Assembly: GCF_000308295.2 (NCBI RefSeq)
Contig: NZ_HG326652.1
Span: 444,779 to 508,778 of the forward strand
Source: Afipia birgiae 34632
GTDB lineage: Bacteria > Pseudomonadota > Alphaproteobacteria > Rhizobiales > Xanthobacteraceae
DNA length: 64,000 nt
Reading direction: 5' to 3'
Numbering within the stretch: the stretch's first letter is position 1; each line of letters begins with the position of its first letter. Shown in pieces: positions 47,674-57,359 of this stretch. Below the pieces are notes generated by a model. It did no database searches, was not told where the DNA came from, and saw only the letters and a program-made list of their open reading frames with translations. Both the position numbers and the translations under genes were made by a program.

Positions 47674-49698
47674 ATGCGCTTCACGCCCCAATTTCTCGAC
47701 GAACTGCGCGCCCGGCTTCCGGTTTCGGAAGTCGTGGGCAAGCGCGTGAAGTTGAAGCGGGCGGGCAAGGAGTGGAAGGGACTGTCGCCGTTCCATCAGG
47801 AGAAGACGCCGTCCTTCACGGTCAACGACCAGAAGGGTTTTTACCACGACTTCTCCAGCAACAAGCACGGCGACATCATCTCCTTCGTGATGGAAACCGA
47901 AGGCGTCGGTTTTCCCGAAGCGGTCGAGCGCCTCGCCTCGATGGCGGGGATGCCTTTGCCGGCGGTGACGCCCGATGCCGCGCGCCACGAGCAGCGCCGC
48001 AAGACGCTGTACGACGTGATGGACCTCGCCGCGAAGTTCTTCGCCGACACGCTGGCGTCGCGCAACGGCGCCAAGGCGCGCGGCTATCTCGGCGACCGTG
48101 CGATTTCGCCGGCGACGCAATTGCAGTTTCGTCTGGGTTACGCGCCCGGTGAACGGTTTGCACTGAAGGAGCATCTGGGCTCCCTCGGCATTCCGGTCGC
48201 GGACATGGTCGAGGCGGGACTTCTGATCGGCGGCGACGACATTCCGGTGCCGTACGATCGTTTCCGCGATCGCGTGATGTTTCCGATCACCGACGCGCGC
48301 AACCGCGTCATCGCCTTCGGCGGCCGTGCGCTGGAAAAGGACGTGCCCGCGAAGTATCTCAATTCGCCGGAAACGCCGCTGTTTCACAAGGGCGACAATC
48401 TCTACAACCTCGCCACTGCGCGGCAGGCCGCGCATGAAGGCGCGCCGCTGATTGCGGTGGAAGGTTATGTCGACGTGATCGCGATGGTCAGCGTCGGCTT
48501 CAACGCCAGCGTCGCGCCGCTCGGCACGGCATTGACCGAGAACCAGCTCGCGCTGCTGTGGAAGATGGCGGACGAGCCGATCCTGTGTTTCGATGGCGAC
48601 GGCGCGGGCAAGCGCGCGGCGTTTCGCGCCGCGGACCTGGCGTTGCCGCATCTCAAGCCGGGAAAAAGTCTGCGTGTTGCGCTGTTGCCGGAAGGGCAGG
48701 ACCCCGACGATCTTGCGCGCTCCGGCGGGCGCGGCGCGATCGAGGAAGTGATTGCGCAGGCAAAGCCGCTGGCGGAGATCGTGTGGTCGCGCGAGGTCGA
48801 AGGCGGCAGCTTCGCCACGCCCGAACGCCGCGCGGCGCTGGAAGCGCGGATCAACGAACTCACCAACGGCATCCGCGACGAAGTGGTGCGGCGCTATTAC
48901 CGGCAGGATTTTTCCGAGCGGCTGCGCAATGCCTTCGCGCCTCAATCCGGCTACCGGGACGGCCCGCGCGGCGGCGGTTTCCGGGGCCAAAATCAGGGCG
49001 GGTTCGGCCGCGAATCAGGCCAGCGTTTTCAGCCGAGAGCGCCGTTTGCCCCCGGCGGGGCAGGCCGGAACGACGGCCGGGGTGGCCTATCCACAGGTCC
49101 GCGCACCATCAACCGCTCGCCCTATCAGGTCGCCAGCCCGCAGATGGCGGGCTCGTCGATCATGCGCGGACAGCGCAGTTCCCTGTCCCGGCGGGAGGCC
49201 CTGATCCTGCTGTCGCTGATCAATCACCCCTGGCTTTTGCACGATCACCTCGAGGAAGTTGCGGCCCTTGAACTCGCCCACCCCGAAGCCCACAGGCTAC
49301 GGGCCGGGATCATCGGGGCTTTCTCAAATTATTCGCACACCGACGATCCGGCGGCAGAAAGCGCGCGGCTGCGGGCGAGCCTGGATCGGGCCGGATATTC
49401 CGAGCAAATTCAAAAGGTTGAGAGATCGCTCACCACCAAGAATGTGTGGGGGGCCCAGCCGGGCGCGGCTGAGGAGGATGTTCTGGCCACCTGGCATCAG
49501 CTGGTTGCCTTGCATCGCCAATGGCACTCCTTACTTAGAGAACTCAAGGATGCCGAACTGGCGCTTGGGCAAGACAGCAGCGAGAGAAACCTTTCCTGGC
49601 TGCGCGATGTGAAAGCCCGGCTTGCCGAAGTGGACGGCCTTGAGGCGCTGATCGAGGGTTTCGGCGAATCGTCGGGCCGGTTCCAGCGCAGGAGTTGA
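47674..49698 (+). CDS. dnaG: DNA primase
   Basis: 674 aa. Synthesises RNA primers at the replication fork. The N-terminal zinc-binding region has lost its ligands: it reads LSPFHQEKTPSFTVNDQKGF and YHDFSSNKHGD, so the usual three cysteines are S38, D59 and S62, and only H41 remains. The Toprim core is normal (IAVEGYVDVIA and CFDGDGAGKRA). A Gly/Arg-rich linker (about 430-480) leads to the helicase-binding C-terminus. ATG 47674. rpoD follows in the same orientation, the classical dnaG-rpoD order. Confidence 0.96.
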   Translation: MRFTPQFLDELRARLPVSEVVGKRVKLKRAGKEWKGLSPFHQEKTPSFTVNDQKGFYHDFSSNKHGDIISFVMETEGVGFPEAVERLASMAGMPLPAVTPDAARHEQRRKTLYDVMDLAAKFFADTLASRNGAKARGYLGDRAISPATQLQFRLGYAPGERFALKEHLGSLGIPVADMVEAGLLIGGDDIPVPYDRFRDRVMFPITDARNRVIAFGGRALEKDVPAKYLNSPETPLFHKGDNLYNLATARQAAHEGAPLIAVEGYVDVIAMVSVGFNASVAPLGTALTENQLALLWKMADEPILCFDGDGAGKRAAFRAADLALPHLKPGKSLRVALLPEGQDPDDLARSGGRGAIEEVIAQAKPLAEIVWSREVEGGSFATPERRAALEARINELTNGIRDEVVRRYYRQDFSERLRNAFAPQSGYRDGPRGGGFRGQNQGGFGRESGQRFQPRAPFAPGGAGRNDGRGGLSTGPRTINRSPYQVASPQMAGSSIMRGQRSSLSRREALILLSLINHPWLLHDHLEEVAALELAHPEAHRLRAGIIGAFSNYSHTDDPAAESARLRASLDRAGYSEQIQKVERSLTTKNVWGAQPGAAEEDVLATWHQLVALHRQWHSLLRELKDAELALGQDSSERNLSWLRDVKARLAEVDGLEALIEGFGESSGRFQRRS

Positions 49699-49929
49699 CG
49701 AAACCGCCGCGGTGGGCCTTTAAAGCCTCCGCCAAGGCCTTAAAAAGACTCGCCAAACCGGGTTTTTACCCGCAAAAACAGGGTTAATCGAAGCTTAACG
49801 GCCTTCGGCCATACCTAGACCTTCGGCCCGGGTGGTGCCCTCAAAAGCGCCGCCCTTTCCGCATCAACGCGGTTTCAAATTCCACGCGGGCCACCGGCCC
49901 ACGTCGTGAGCGTGTTTCAGGAGCAGTGA

Positions 49930-52074
<2,145 letters not shown>

Positions 52075-52099
52075 GTCAATCGGTGAGATTTCATTGAGC

Positions 52100-52130
52100 A
52101 AACGGCGGATCGAAAGGTCCGCCGTTTTGC
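52100..52130 (+). terminator. Rho-independent terminator of rpoD
   Basis: AAACGGCGGA and TCCGCCGTTT form a 10-bp stem over TCGAAAGG, followed by TTGCTTT. It marks the end of the conserved dnaG-rpoD block and the left limit of the island. Confidence 0.88.
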
Positions 52131-52251
52131 TTTGAAGAACGACGGCTTTCATGAATTGGGGGCCAAACAAAATTTTCCGGGAGACGTTGGTGTCTCGGTT
52201 CGGAGGACATATCTGTCTAGGCCTGGGAGCCGCAGATGTCCTACGAATTAG

Positions 52252-52310
52252 CACGTAGCGTCACGTAGCACTCAGTGACACAGCACGCAGCAGTACGTAT
52301 AGGCACCTAG
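52252..52310. promoter_or_regulatory. Helically phased heptamer array upstream of the island HTH gene
   Basis: CACGTAG at 52252 and 52262, then related heptamers CAGTGAC at 52273, CACGCAG at 52284, TACGTAT at 52294 and CACCTAG at 52304. The spacing is 10-11 bases, one turn of the helix, so all sites face the same side of the DNA. The array ends about 70 bases before the start of the HTH protein. It looks like a cooperative operator or a small iteron set. Confidence 0.6.
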
Positions 52311-52379
52311 TCATATTTGTCCTCCCCTGAGTCACTGGACGGCCTTGTCGCTCAGATTATTTAGGAGCATATCGCAATC

Positions 52380-52862
52380 ATGACCGAAGCAACCCCACCC
52401 ACAGTTACGACCCCGGTGATTCCCTTCCCGAAGAAAACTTCGGGAAAGCGCGCCGAAGACAAGTGGTCGCCGCAAGTTTTAAAGCTAGGCTACACAGCGT
52501 TGCCTAACTTACTGCTCCGTGCTCAGGGAAAGCTAAAGATCAGCCCGCCGCAATTTAATGTCTTAGCCCAACTTTGCGAACACTGGTGGGAGGCTGACAA
52601 GTATCCTTTTCCAGCCAAGGATACGATCGCGCGGCGAATGGGTAAGAGTCCGCGCCAAGTCCAGCGCTATATCACTGAGCTTGAAGAGGCAGGCCTTATA
52701 AAAAGGGTTGAGCGCTTTAACGGCAAAAAATCGCAAGTGAACAATGGCTACCTGTTCAATGGTTTGATCAAGAAGTTGAAAGAGCTTGAGCCTGAGTTCA
52801 GCAAAGAAGTGGAACTCAAGAAACTTAGGAAAAAAAGATTGGAGACGGCCAAGGCAGGTTAA
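52380..52862 (+). CDS. Winged-helix DNA-binding protein (HTH_36 type), island gene
   Basis: 160 aa. The central region KISPPQFNVLAQLCEHWWEADKYPFPAKDTIARRMGKSPRQVQRYITELEEAGLIKR-type sequence (about residues 53-110) matches the helix-turn-helix of plasmid or phage replication-type and regulatory proteins (HTH_36). The N-terminus is Pro/Thr-rich and the C-terminus Lys/Glu-rich and helical. AGGAG is 13 bases upstream. Base composition is AT-richer than neighbours. It is 14 bases upstream of the tRNA-like gene and probably transcribed with it. Likely binds the heptamer array; whether it is a regulator or replication initiator is open. Confidence 0.72.
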   Translation: MTEATPPTVTTPVIPFPKKTSGKRAEDKWSPQVLKLGYTALPNLLLRAQGKLKISPPQFNVLAQLCEHWWEADKYPFPAKDTIARRMGKSPRQVQRYITELEEAGLIKRVERFNGKKSQVNNGYLFNGLIKKLKELEPEFSKEVELKKLRKKRLETAKAG

Positions 52863-52876
52863 TCGGCTTCCCAGAT

Positions 52877-52981
52877 CGCGGCTTAGCTCAATGGATAGAG
52901 CCCTGCTTTCGATTTAGGTGGTACTCGCAAGACCAACCTAAAGGCAGGAGCGTGCGGGTTCAAGTCCCGCAGCCGCGGCCA
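52877..52981 (+). tRNA. tRNA-like gene with 30-nt hairpin in the anticodon loop
   Basis: Cloverleaf with encoded CCA: acceptor CGCGGCT/AGCCGCG perfect over seven pairs, D-arm GCTC/GAGC, T-arm GCGGG-TTCAAGT-CCCGC perfect, variable region GAGCGT. The anticodon stem CTGCT/GGCAG (one T-G pair) encloses TTCGA followed by a 30-base hairpin: TTTAGGT-GGT, loop ACTCGCAAG, ACC-A-ACCTAAA (52913-52942). Removing it leaves about 75 nt. The remaining loop TTCGA suggests anticodon CGA or TCG, depending on alignment. The hairpin is near position 37/38. Confidence 0.65.
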
Positions 52982-53085
52982 TATCTTTGCATTATCCGAA
53001 GGTGCTGCTGGATATTGACATTTTGGAGGAAGCCGAACGCAGAGTTTGGTTGGATTTTAGATTGCTCGCCTTGAAGGACTGATCA

Positions 53086-54084
53086 ATGAAATGGAGGAAA
53101 CGAACGCTGGATGAAATTGCCGACATGATCTGTGGCAATGGCGAAGGAGCGCCATTCGTCTATCGCAGTAGTTCCTATATCACTCGGTTTTTTCAAGATG
53201 CGGATACGGATTATGTTCACGATGGCTCAACTAGATACGCTTGGGTTTCGTCGGTTCTCGAACAGGTTCTTGCTGAATCTCATTCGGACGCTCAAACGCC
53301 TCCTGCAACATTTTGCCGGATAATTACCACGCTGATGGATATGGGGGATGCAACTAGCGGTGATCCCGAGCGCAAGGCTGCGCTTGCTAGGCTAAATATC
53401 TCTCTAGCGCGCGAAGGGTTTGAGGCTTTCTACGCGTCGGACATGAAGTGTTATCTCCGGCACATCGGTACTGGTACAATCGCGTTACCTGCAGCCAACC
53501 CGCATAGGCCCTTTTCGAAGGATGAGCTTATGCGTCGCGATCTTTTGATCTCTTATCTCGATAAAGCTTCGGAAGATGAGTTAATCGAGGAAGTGCTGAT
53601 GCCGTTGTTTAGGCAGCTTGGCTTTCAGCGCATAACGGCGGCAGGTCACAAAGACAAAGCGCTAGAGTACGGCAAAGATATATGGATGCGATACACGTTG
53701 CCTACACAGCACGTCTTGTACTTTGGCTTACAAGTGAAGCGTGACAAGCTCGATGCATCTGGCGCGAGTAAAAGTGGAACAGCGAACGTTGCAGAGATAC
53801 TAAATCAGACAACGATGATGCTTGGCCATGAAATCTTCGATCCTGAGACTAATCGGCGGGTGCTTGTAGATCACGCCTTTATTATTGCTGGAGGTGAAAT
53901 AACAAAGGCCGCTAAGAATTGGTTGGGCGGGAAGCTTGACCAAACAAAACGAAGCCAAGTCATGTTTGTGGATCGCGAAGATATTCTAAATCTTTTCGTA
54001 GTAACGAATGTGGCTCTCCCATCGAAAGCCTTTCCTCTTTCGCCGGAAAAGCAGAATGTCTTCAACGATGATATTCCCTTCTAA
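53086..54084 (+). CDS. Putative AbiJ-like/PD-(D/E)xK nuclease, island gene
   Basis: 332 aa, no signal peptide or membrane helix. N-terminal domain (1-120: LDEIADMICGNG, FFQDADTDYVHDGSTRYAWVSSVLEQVL) recalls from memory the N-terminal domain of some AbiJ abortive-infection proteins. C-terminal domain (about 155-330) resembles Mrr/PD-(D/E)xK nucleases: E168/E169, GKD (196-198) and QVK (216-218) in the order acidic-D-QxK. ATG with GAAGG upstream. Co-oriented with the HTH gene and tRNA-like gene. AT-richer than the flanks. Possible role in phage defence; not established. Confidence 0.55.
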   Translation: MKWRKRTLDEIADMICGNGEGAPFVYRSSSYITRFFQDADTDYVHDGSTRYAWVSSVLEQVLAESHSDAQTPPATFCRIITTLMDMGDATSGDPERKAALARLNISLAREGFEAFYASDMKCYLRHIGTGTIALPAANPHRPFSKDELMRRDLLISYLDKASEDELIEEVLMPLFRQLGFQRITAAGHKDKALEYGKDIWMRYTLPTQHVLYFGLQVKRDKLDASGASKSGTANVAEILNQTTMMLGHEIFDPETNRRVLVDHAFIIAGGEITKAAKNWLGGKLDQTKRSQVMFVDREDILNLFVVTNVALPSKAFPLSPEKQNVFNDDIPF

Positions 54085-54093
54085 TCCGTTTTC

Positions 54094-54245
54094 CTATGCT
54101 TCCGAAAATTTCTTAAACCTCTCCGCATAATCCGGATGCCAGCGCGACAGCGGCGGGCGGTTCTCCACGATGTCGCCTGCGGCCCAGAGAATCCGTTTCT
54201 CGTCGAGCGCGCGCGGCACGTCGTTGTCCGGGCACGTTCCTTTGT
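54094..54245 (-). pseudogene. Truncated duplicate of the SDR gene 3' end
   Basis: The minus strand here encodes CPDNDVPRALDEKRILWAAG and DIVENRPPLSRWHPDYAERF, almost the same as the C-terminus of the complete SDR at 55346-56197, with DNA identity around 90 percent by eye over about 130 bases. Upstream of this fragment the similarity stops. So it is the leftover 3' end of a second SDR copy, next to the right edge of the island. Confidence 0.85.
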
Positions 54246-54331
54246 ACCAAAGCGCGTGAGCCATCGTTGCTGACAGGCATTTCCGGCAGCATCGACAGTT
54301 GCACCCCGCGCCCCACCACGCTAAAATCCAG

Positions 54332-54348
54332 TTTAGAATTATTCTAAA
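54332..54348. promoter_or_regulatory. Irr-type iron control element (ICE) for mbfA
   Basis: TTTAGAATTATTCTAAA is a 17-base perfect palindrome apart from its central base, matching the ICE motif bound by Irr in Bradyrhizobium and related bacteria. It lies 14 bases ahead of the mbfA start codon. Irr is expected to repress mbfA when iron is low. Confidence 0.85.
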
Positions 54349-54361
54349 TTGAGTTTTGGCC

Positions 54362-55339
54362 ATGTTTCAGGGCTTCGCCGCGCGGCGGCAATTCAGCGAT
54401 CTCTCCGAGGCCGAAGTGCTGGCGCTCGCCATCTCGTCGGAAGAGGACGATGCGCGCATCTACGCGACCTATGCCGAACAGTTGCGGTCGCAATATCCGG
54501 CGACGGCGGCGATGTTCGACGAGATGGCGGCGGAGGAAGACGGCCATCGCCAACTGCTGATCGACTCTTTCAAGAAGCGCTTCGGCCAGGTGATCCCGCT
54601 GATCCGGCGCGAGCATGTCGCGGGCTACTATTCGCGCCGGCCGATCTGGCTGGTGGAAAATCTTGGCCTCGAGCGCATCCGCGCGGAGGCCGAGCGGATG
54701 GAGGACGACGCCGCGAATTTCTACGTCCGCGCGGCGCAGGCCTCGACCGATCCCGACACGCGTAAACTGCTCGGCGATCTCGCCGCCGCCGAGCGTCAGC
54801 ACGAGCACAAGGCGGAAGAGCTTCAAGTCACGACGCTTGCAGGCGGTGTGCGCGACGAGGAGGACCACAAGGCACGGCGTCAGTTCGTGCTGACATGGGT
54901 GCAGCCGGGCCTCGCGGGCCTGATGGACGGTTCGGTGTCGACGTTGGCGCCGATCTTCGCCACGGCCTTCGCGACACAATCGACGTCGACGACATTCACC
55001 GTCGGCCTTGCGGCGTCGGTCGGCGCCGGCATCTCGATGGGATTTACCGAAGCCGCCCATGACGACGGCGTCATCTCCGGGCGCGGATCTCCGCTGAAGC
55101 GGGGCCTCGCGTCGGGACTAATGACCACGGTCGGCGGCCTCGGCCACGCACTGCCTTATCTGATCCCGCAATTCTGGACCGCGACGGCGATCGCCGGGAT
55201 CGTCGTGTTCTGCGAGCTGTGGGCGATCGCGTGGATTCAGAACCGCTATATGGAAACGCCGTTCCTGCGCGCGGCGTTTCAGGTGGTGCTCGGCGGCGCG
55301 CTGGTTCTCGCCGCCGGTATTTTCATCGGCAACGCTTAA
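54362..55339 (+). CDS. mbfA: Membrane-bound ferritin-like iron exporter MbfA
   Basis: 325 aa. N-terminal ferritin-like four-helix domain (1-160) with di-iron glutamates in SSEEDDARIYATYAEQ, AAEEDGHRQLL, AERMEDDAANFYVRAA and AAERQHEHKAEEL. C-terminal VIT1/CCC1 membrane domain from about 175: GLAGLMDGSVSTLAPIFA and SMGFTEAAHDD. Members export Fe(II) and protect against iron and peroxide stress. ATG at 54362; a TTG two codons earlier is possible. The ICE box in the promoter fits its known Irr control. Flanked by two copies of an SDR tail. Confidence 0.93.
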   Translation: MFQGFAARRQFSDLSEAEVLALAISSEEDDARIYATYAEQLRSQYPATAAMFDEMAAEEDGHRQLLIDSFKKRFGQVIPLIRREHVAGYYSRRPIWLVENLGLERIRAEAERMEDDAANFYVRAAQASTDPDTRKLLGDLAAAERQHEHKAEELQVTTLAGGVRDEEDHKARRQFVLTWVQPGLAGLMDGSVSTLAPIFATAFATQSTSTTFTVGLAASVGAGISMGFTEAAHDDGVISGRGSPLKRGLASGLMTTVGGLGHALPYLIPQFWTATAIAGIVVFCELWAIAWIQNRYMETPFLRAAFQVVLGGALVLAAGIFIGNA

Positions 55340-55345
55340 GCGCGT

Positions 55346-56197
55346 TTACTTTACGTCCACAAATCTCTTGAACGCCTCCGCATAATCCGGATGCCAGCGT
55401 GATAGCGGCGGACGGTTCTCCACGATGTCGCCAGCGGCCCAGAGAATGCGTTTCTCGTCGAGCGCGCGCGGCACATCGTTGTCCGGGCAGAGAATGTAGA
55501 AGTCGCCGGCGGCAAGACGCTCCAGCATGAAATCCACCGTCTGCTCCGCCGTCCATGCGGCGGCGGGCTTTTCGGTGCGGTCACGCGCGGTCAGACCTGT
55601 GAACACAAAGCCGGGGATCAAGAGATGCGCGCTGATCTCGCAGCCCGGCGTGTTGCGCAGCTCGTGCTGCAGCGCCTCGGTGAACGCCTTCACGCCGGCC
55701 TTGGCGACATTGTAGGCGGGGTTGCCCGGCGGCGTGGTGATGCCCTGCTTGGAGCCGGTGTTGATGATCAGCCCCGGCCGCTTGCGCGCGATCATGCCGG
55801 GCGCGAACACCTGCGTGCCGTTGATGATGCCCCACAGGTTGACGCCAAGCATATGCTCCCATGTGCCGCGCGGGCCGAGGATGGTGCTCTCCGGTCCGAT
55901 GCCCGCGTTGTTCATCAGCACGTCGGTGCCGCCGAACCGCCCAAGCACGGCGGCTTCGAGTTTTTCGATCTGCTCGCGATGGCTGACGTCAACCGCAAGC
56001 GACATGATGTCCTCGCTGCCGCCGGGGGCGACATAGGTGAGGAGTTCAGCCGCGCGGGCGAGCTTGTCGTCGTCGTGATCGGCGATGCAGACCTTCAGGC
56101 CGAGCTTTGCGAAATGACTGGCGGCGGCGAGACCGATGCCGGACGCGCCGCCGGTGATGACGGCGACGGCGTTCGGAACGAGGGCGGGATGGGGCAC
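55346..56197 (-). CDS. Short-chain dehydrogenase/reductase (SDR)
   Basis: 283 aa. Rossmann motif ITGGASGIGLAAASHFAKLG, NNAG in DVLMNNAGIGPES, catalytic Tyr-Lys in PAYNVAKAGVKAF and Ser in LIINTGSKQGI. The substrate is unknown. The GTG start at 56197 has GGAG upstream; the frame extends further to 56287 without a family match. The last about 45 codons occur again as a broken copy at 54094-54245 on the other side of mbfA. Confidence 0.88.
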   Translation of the reverse strand: MPHPALVPNAVAVITGGASGIGLAAASHFAKLGLKVCIADHDDDKLARAAELLTYVAPGGSEDIMSLAVDVSHREQIEKLEAAVLGRFGGTDVLMNNAGIGPESTILGPRGTWEHMLGVNLWGIINGTQVFAPGMIARKRPGLIINTGSKQGITTPPGNPAYNVAKAGVKAFTEALQHELRNTPGCEISAHLLIPGFVFTGLTARDRTEKPAAAWTAEQTVDFMLERLAAGDFYILCPDNDVPRALDEKRILWAAGDIVENRPPLSRWHPDYAEAFKRFVDVK

Positions 56198-56547
56198 GTG
56201 ACGTCTCCGGGATTGTGATGCCGAAGCGGGCGGGCGAAACAGCGCGGCTTTTGAGTTAGATTTGTTGTGAGCGGGACGATGTCGCACGCCACATCTTGGC
56301 GAGGATCAAGCCGGATCTGAGGCGCGCCTGGCGTAGCAGGGCGCGCGCAAGCTGGATAATGTCCCTTCATGGTTCTCGATGCGGCCGCCCATCCGTTTTC
56401 CGCCTCAAGAGTGGCGAGAACGCTACGAACCTTGAGCGGGGGTAGAACCGATCAGGTTCGCATGTCCTCTCAGGTCAGAACCGGCGTCATTGTTCGAACC
56501 TGAATCCCATGCCATCATCGATATGTATTCCATAACGGAGCTGTTTC
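56198..56547. other. Intergenic region between SDR and lytic transglycosylase genes
   Basis: 350 bases without a convincing gene. A CAGGTTCG/CGAACCTG inverted repeat at about 56453-56504 surrounds CTCTCAGGTCAGAACC. No clear promoter match. Confidence 0.4.
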
Positions 56548-57348
56548 ATGCGCGTGTTCGCCGCCGTTCTCATTTCACTCCTTGTCTCCACCCCCGCCTT
56601 CGCCGCCCGCTGTGGCGGCGATTTCCAGACCTTTGTGTCAGCGATGTCGCAGGAAGCTGCAGCAGCGGGGATTTCGCAGGGCGTGATCTCGCAGGCGCTT
56701 AGCGGCGTGACGCAGGATCCGGCGGTGCTGTCGTTCGACCGCCGCCAGCGCGGCACCTTCAACAAGACCTTCGAGCAATACGTGGCGACCCGCGTCGGGT
56801 CAGGGCGCGTCAACACCGGCAAGGCGATGCTGCAGCGTCACGCTGCACTACTGTCGCGCGTCCAGCAGCGCTTCGGCGTGCCTCCGGAGATCATCGTCGC
56901 GATCTGGGGACTGGAGTCGGATTTCGGCAAGGGCGACATCGGCAAGATGCCGGTGATCCGTACGCTCGCGACCATGGCGCATGATTGCCGCCGCACCGAA
57001 TTGTTTCAGGGCGAACTGCTCGCGGCCTTGAAGATCGTCCAGCGCGGCGATCTCCCGCTGCGCGATCTGGTCGGCGCCTATGCCGGCGAACTCGGCCAGA
57101 CCCAGTTCCTGCCGTCGTCCTACATCAAGTACGGGGTGGACTTCGACGGCAACGGCCATGTCGACCTGCGCCACAGCGTGCCGGACGTGCTGGCCTCGAC
57201 GGCAAACCTGCTCAAGACCGCCGGCTGGCGGGCGGGCGGCGATTATCACGAAGGCTCCGCGAATTTCGAGGCGATGCGCGAATGGAATCGCGCGACGATC
57301 TACCGCAAGACCATCGGCTATTTCGCGGATCGTCTCGCGGGACGGTGA
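56548..57348 (+). CDS. Lytic murein transglycosylase (MltB-like)
   Basis: 266 aa, exported. Signal peptide MRVFAAVLISLLVSTPAFAA. The SLT_2 domain shows VPPEIIVAIWGLESDFGKGDIGKMPVIRTLATMAHD with the catalytic Glu in ESDFG, LVGAYAGELGQTQFLPSSYI and DGNGHVDLRHSVPDVLASTANLL. Cleaves peptidoglycan glycan strands in the periplasm. Shorter than MltB of E. coli; lacks a lipobox, so probably soluble. Confidence 0.93.
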   Translation: MRVFAAVLISLLVSTPAFAARCGGDFQTFVSAMSQEAAAAGISQGVISQALSGVTQDPAVLSFDRRQRGTFNKTFEQYVATRVGSGRVNTGKAMLQRHAALLSRVQQRFGVPPEIIVAIWGLESDFGKGDIGKMPVIRTLATMAHDCRRTELFQGELLAALKIVQRGDLPLRDLVGAYAGELGQTQFLPSSYIKYGVDFDGNGHVDLRHSVPDVLASTANLLKTAGWRAGGDYHEGSANFEAMREWNRATIYRKTIGYFADRLAGR

Positions 57349-57359
57349 GGGGCCCGATA

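Noticed and set aside
47317..48990. 557-codon minus-strand frame opposite dnaG
   Set aside because: Antisense to the Toprim and N-terminal regions of dnaG and overlaps brnT; no family features.
52877..52981. Reading the odd tRNA as a class II tRNA with a long variable arm
   Set aside because: Using a 7-base loop after CTGCT leaves no pairing partner for the anticodon stem, while CTGCT/GGCAG outside the hairpin gives a good stem and a normal short variable region.
52942..53082. Short open frame between the tRNA-like gene and the nuclease (VLLDIDILEEAERRVWLDF)
   Set aside because: No ATG, no ribosome binding site, and it begins inside the tRNA-like gene. It may be a remnant of an older gene but cannot be called.
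56440..56510. Possible fifth family A repeat near CAGGTTCG/CGAACCTG
   Set aside because: Only eight-base arms with an odd spacing; no shared loop sequence or bulge, so not called as a copy.
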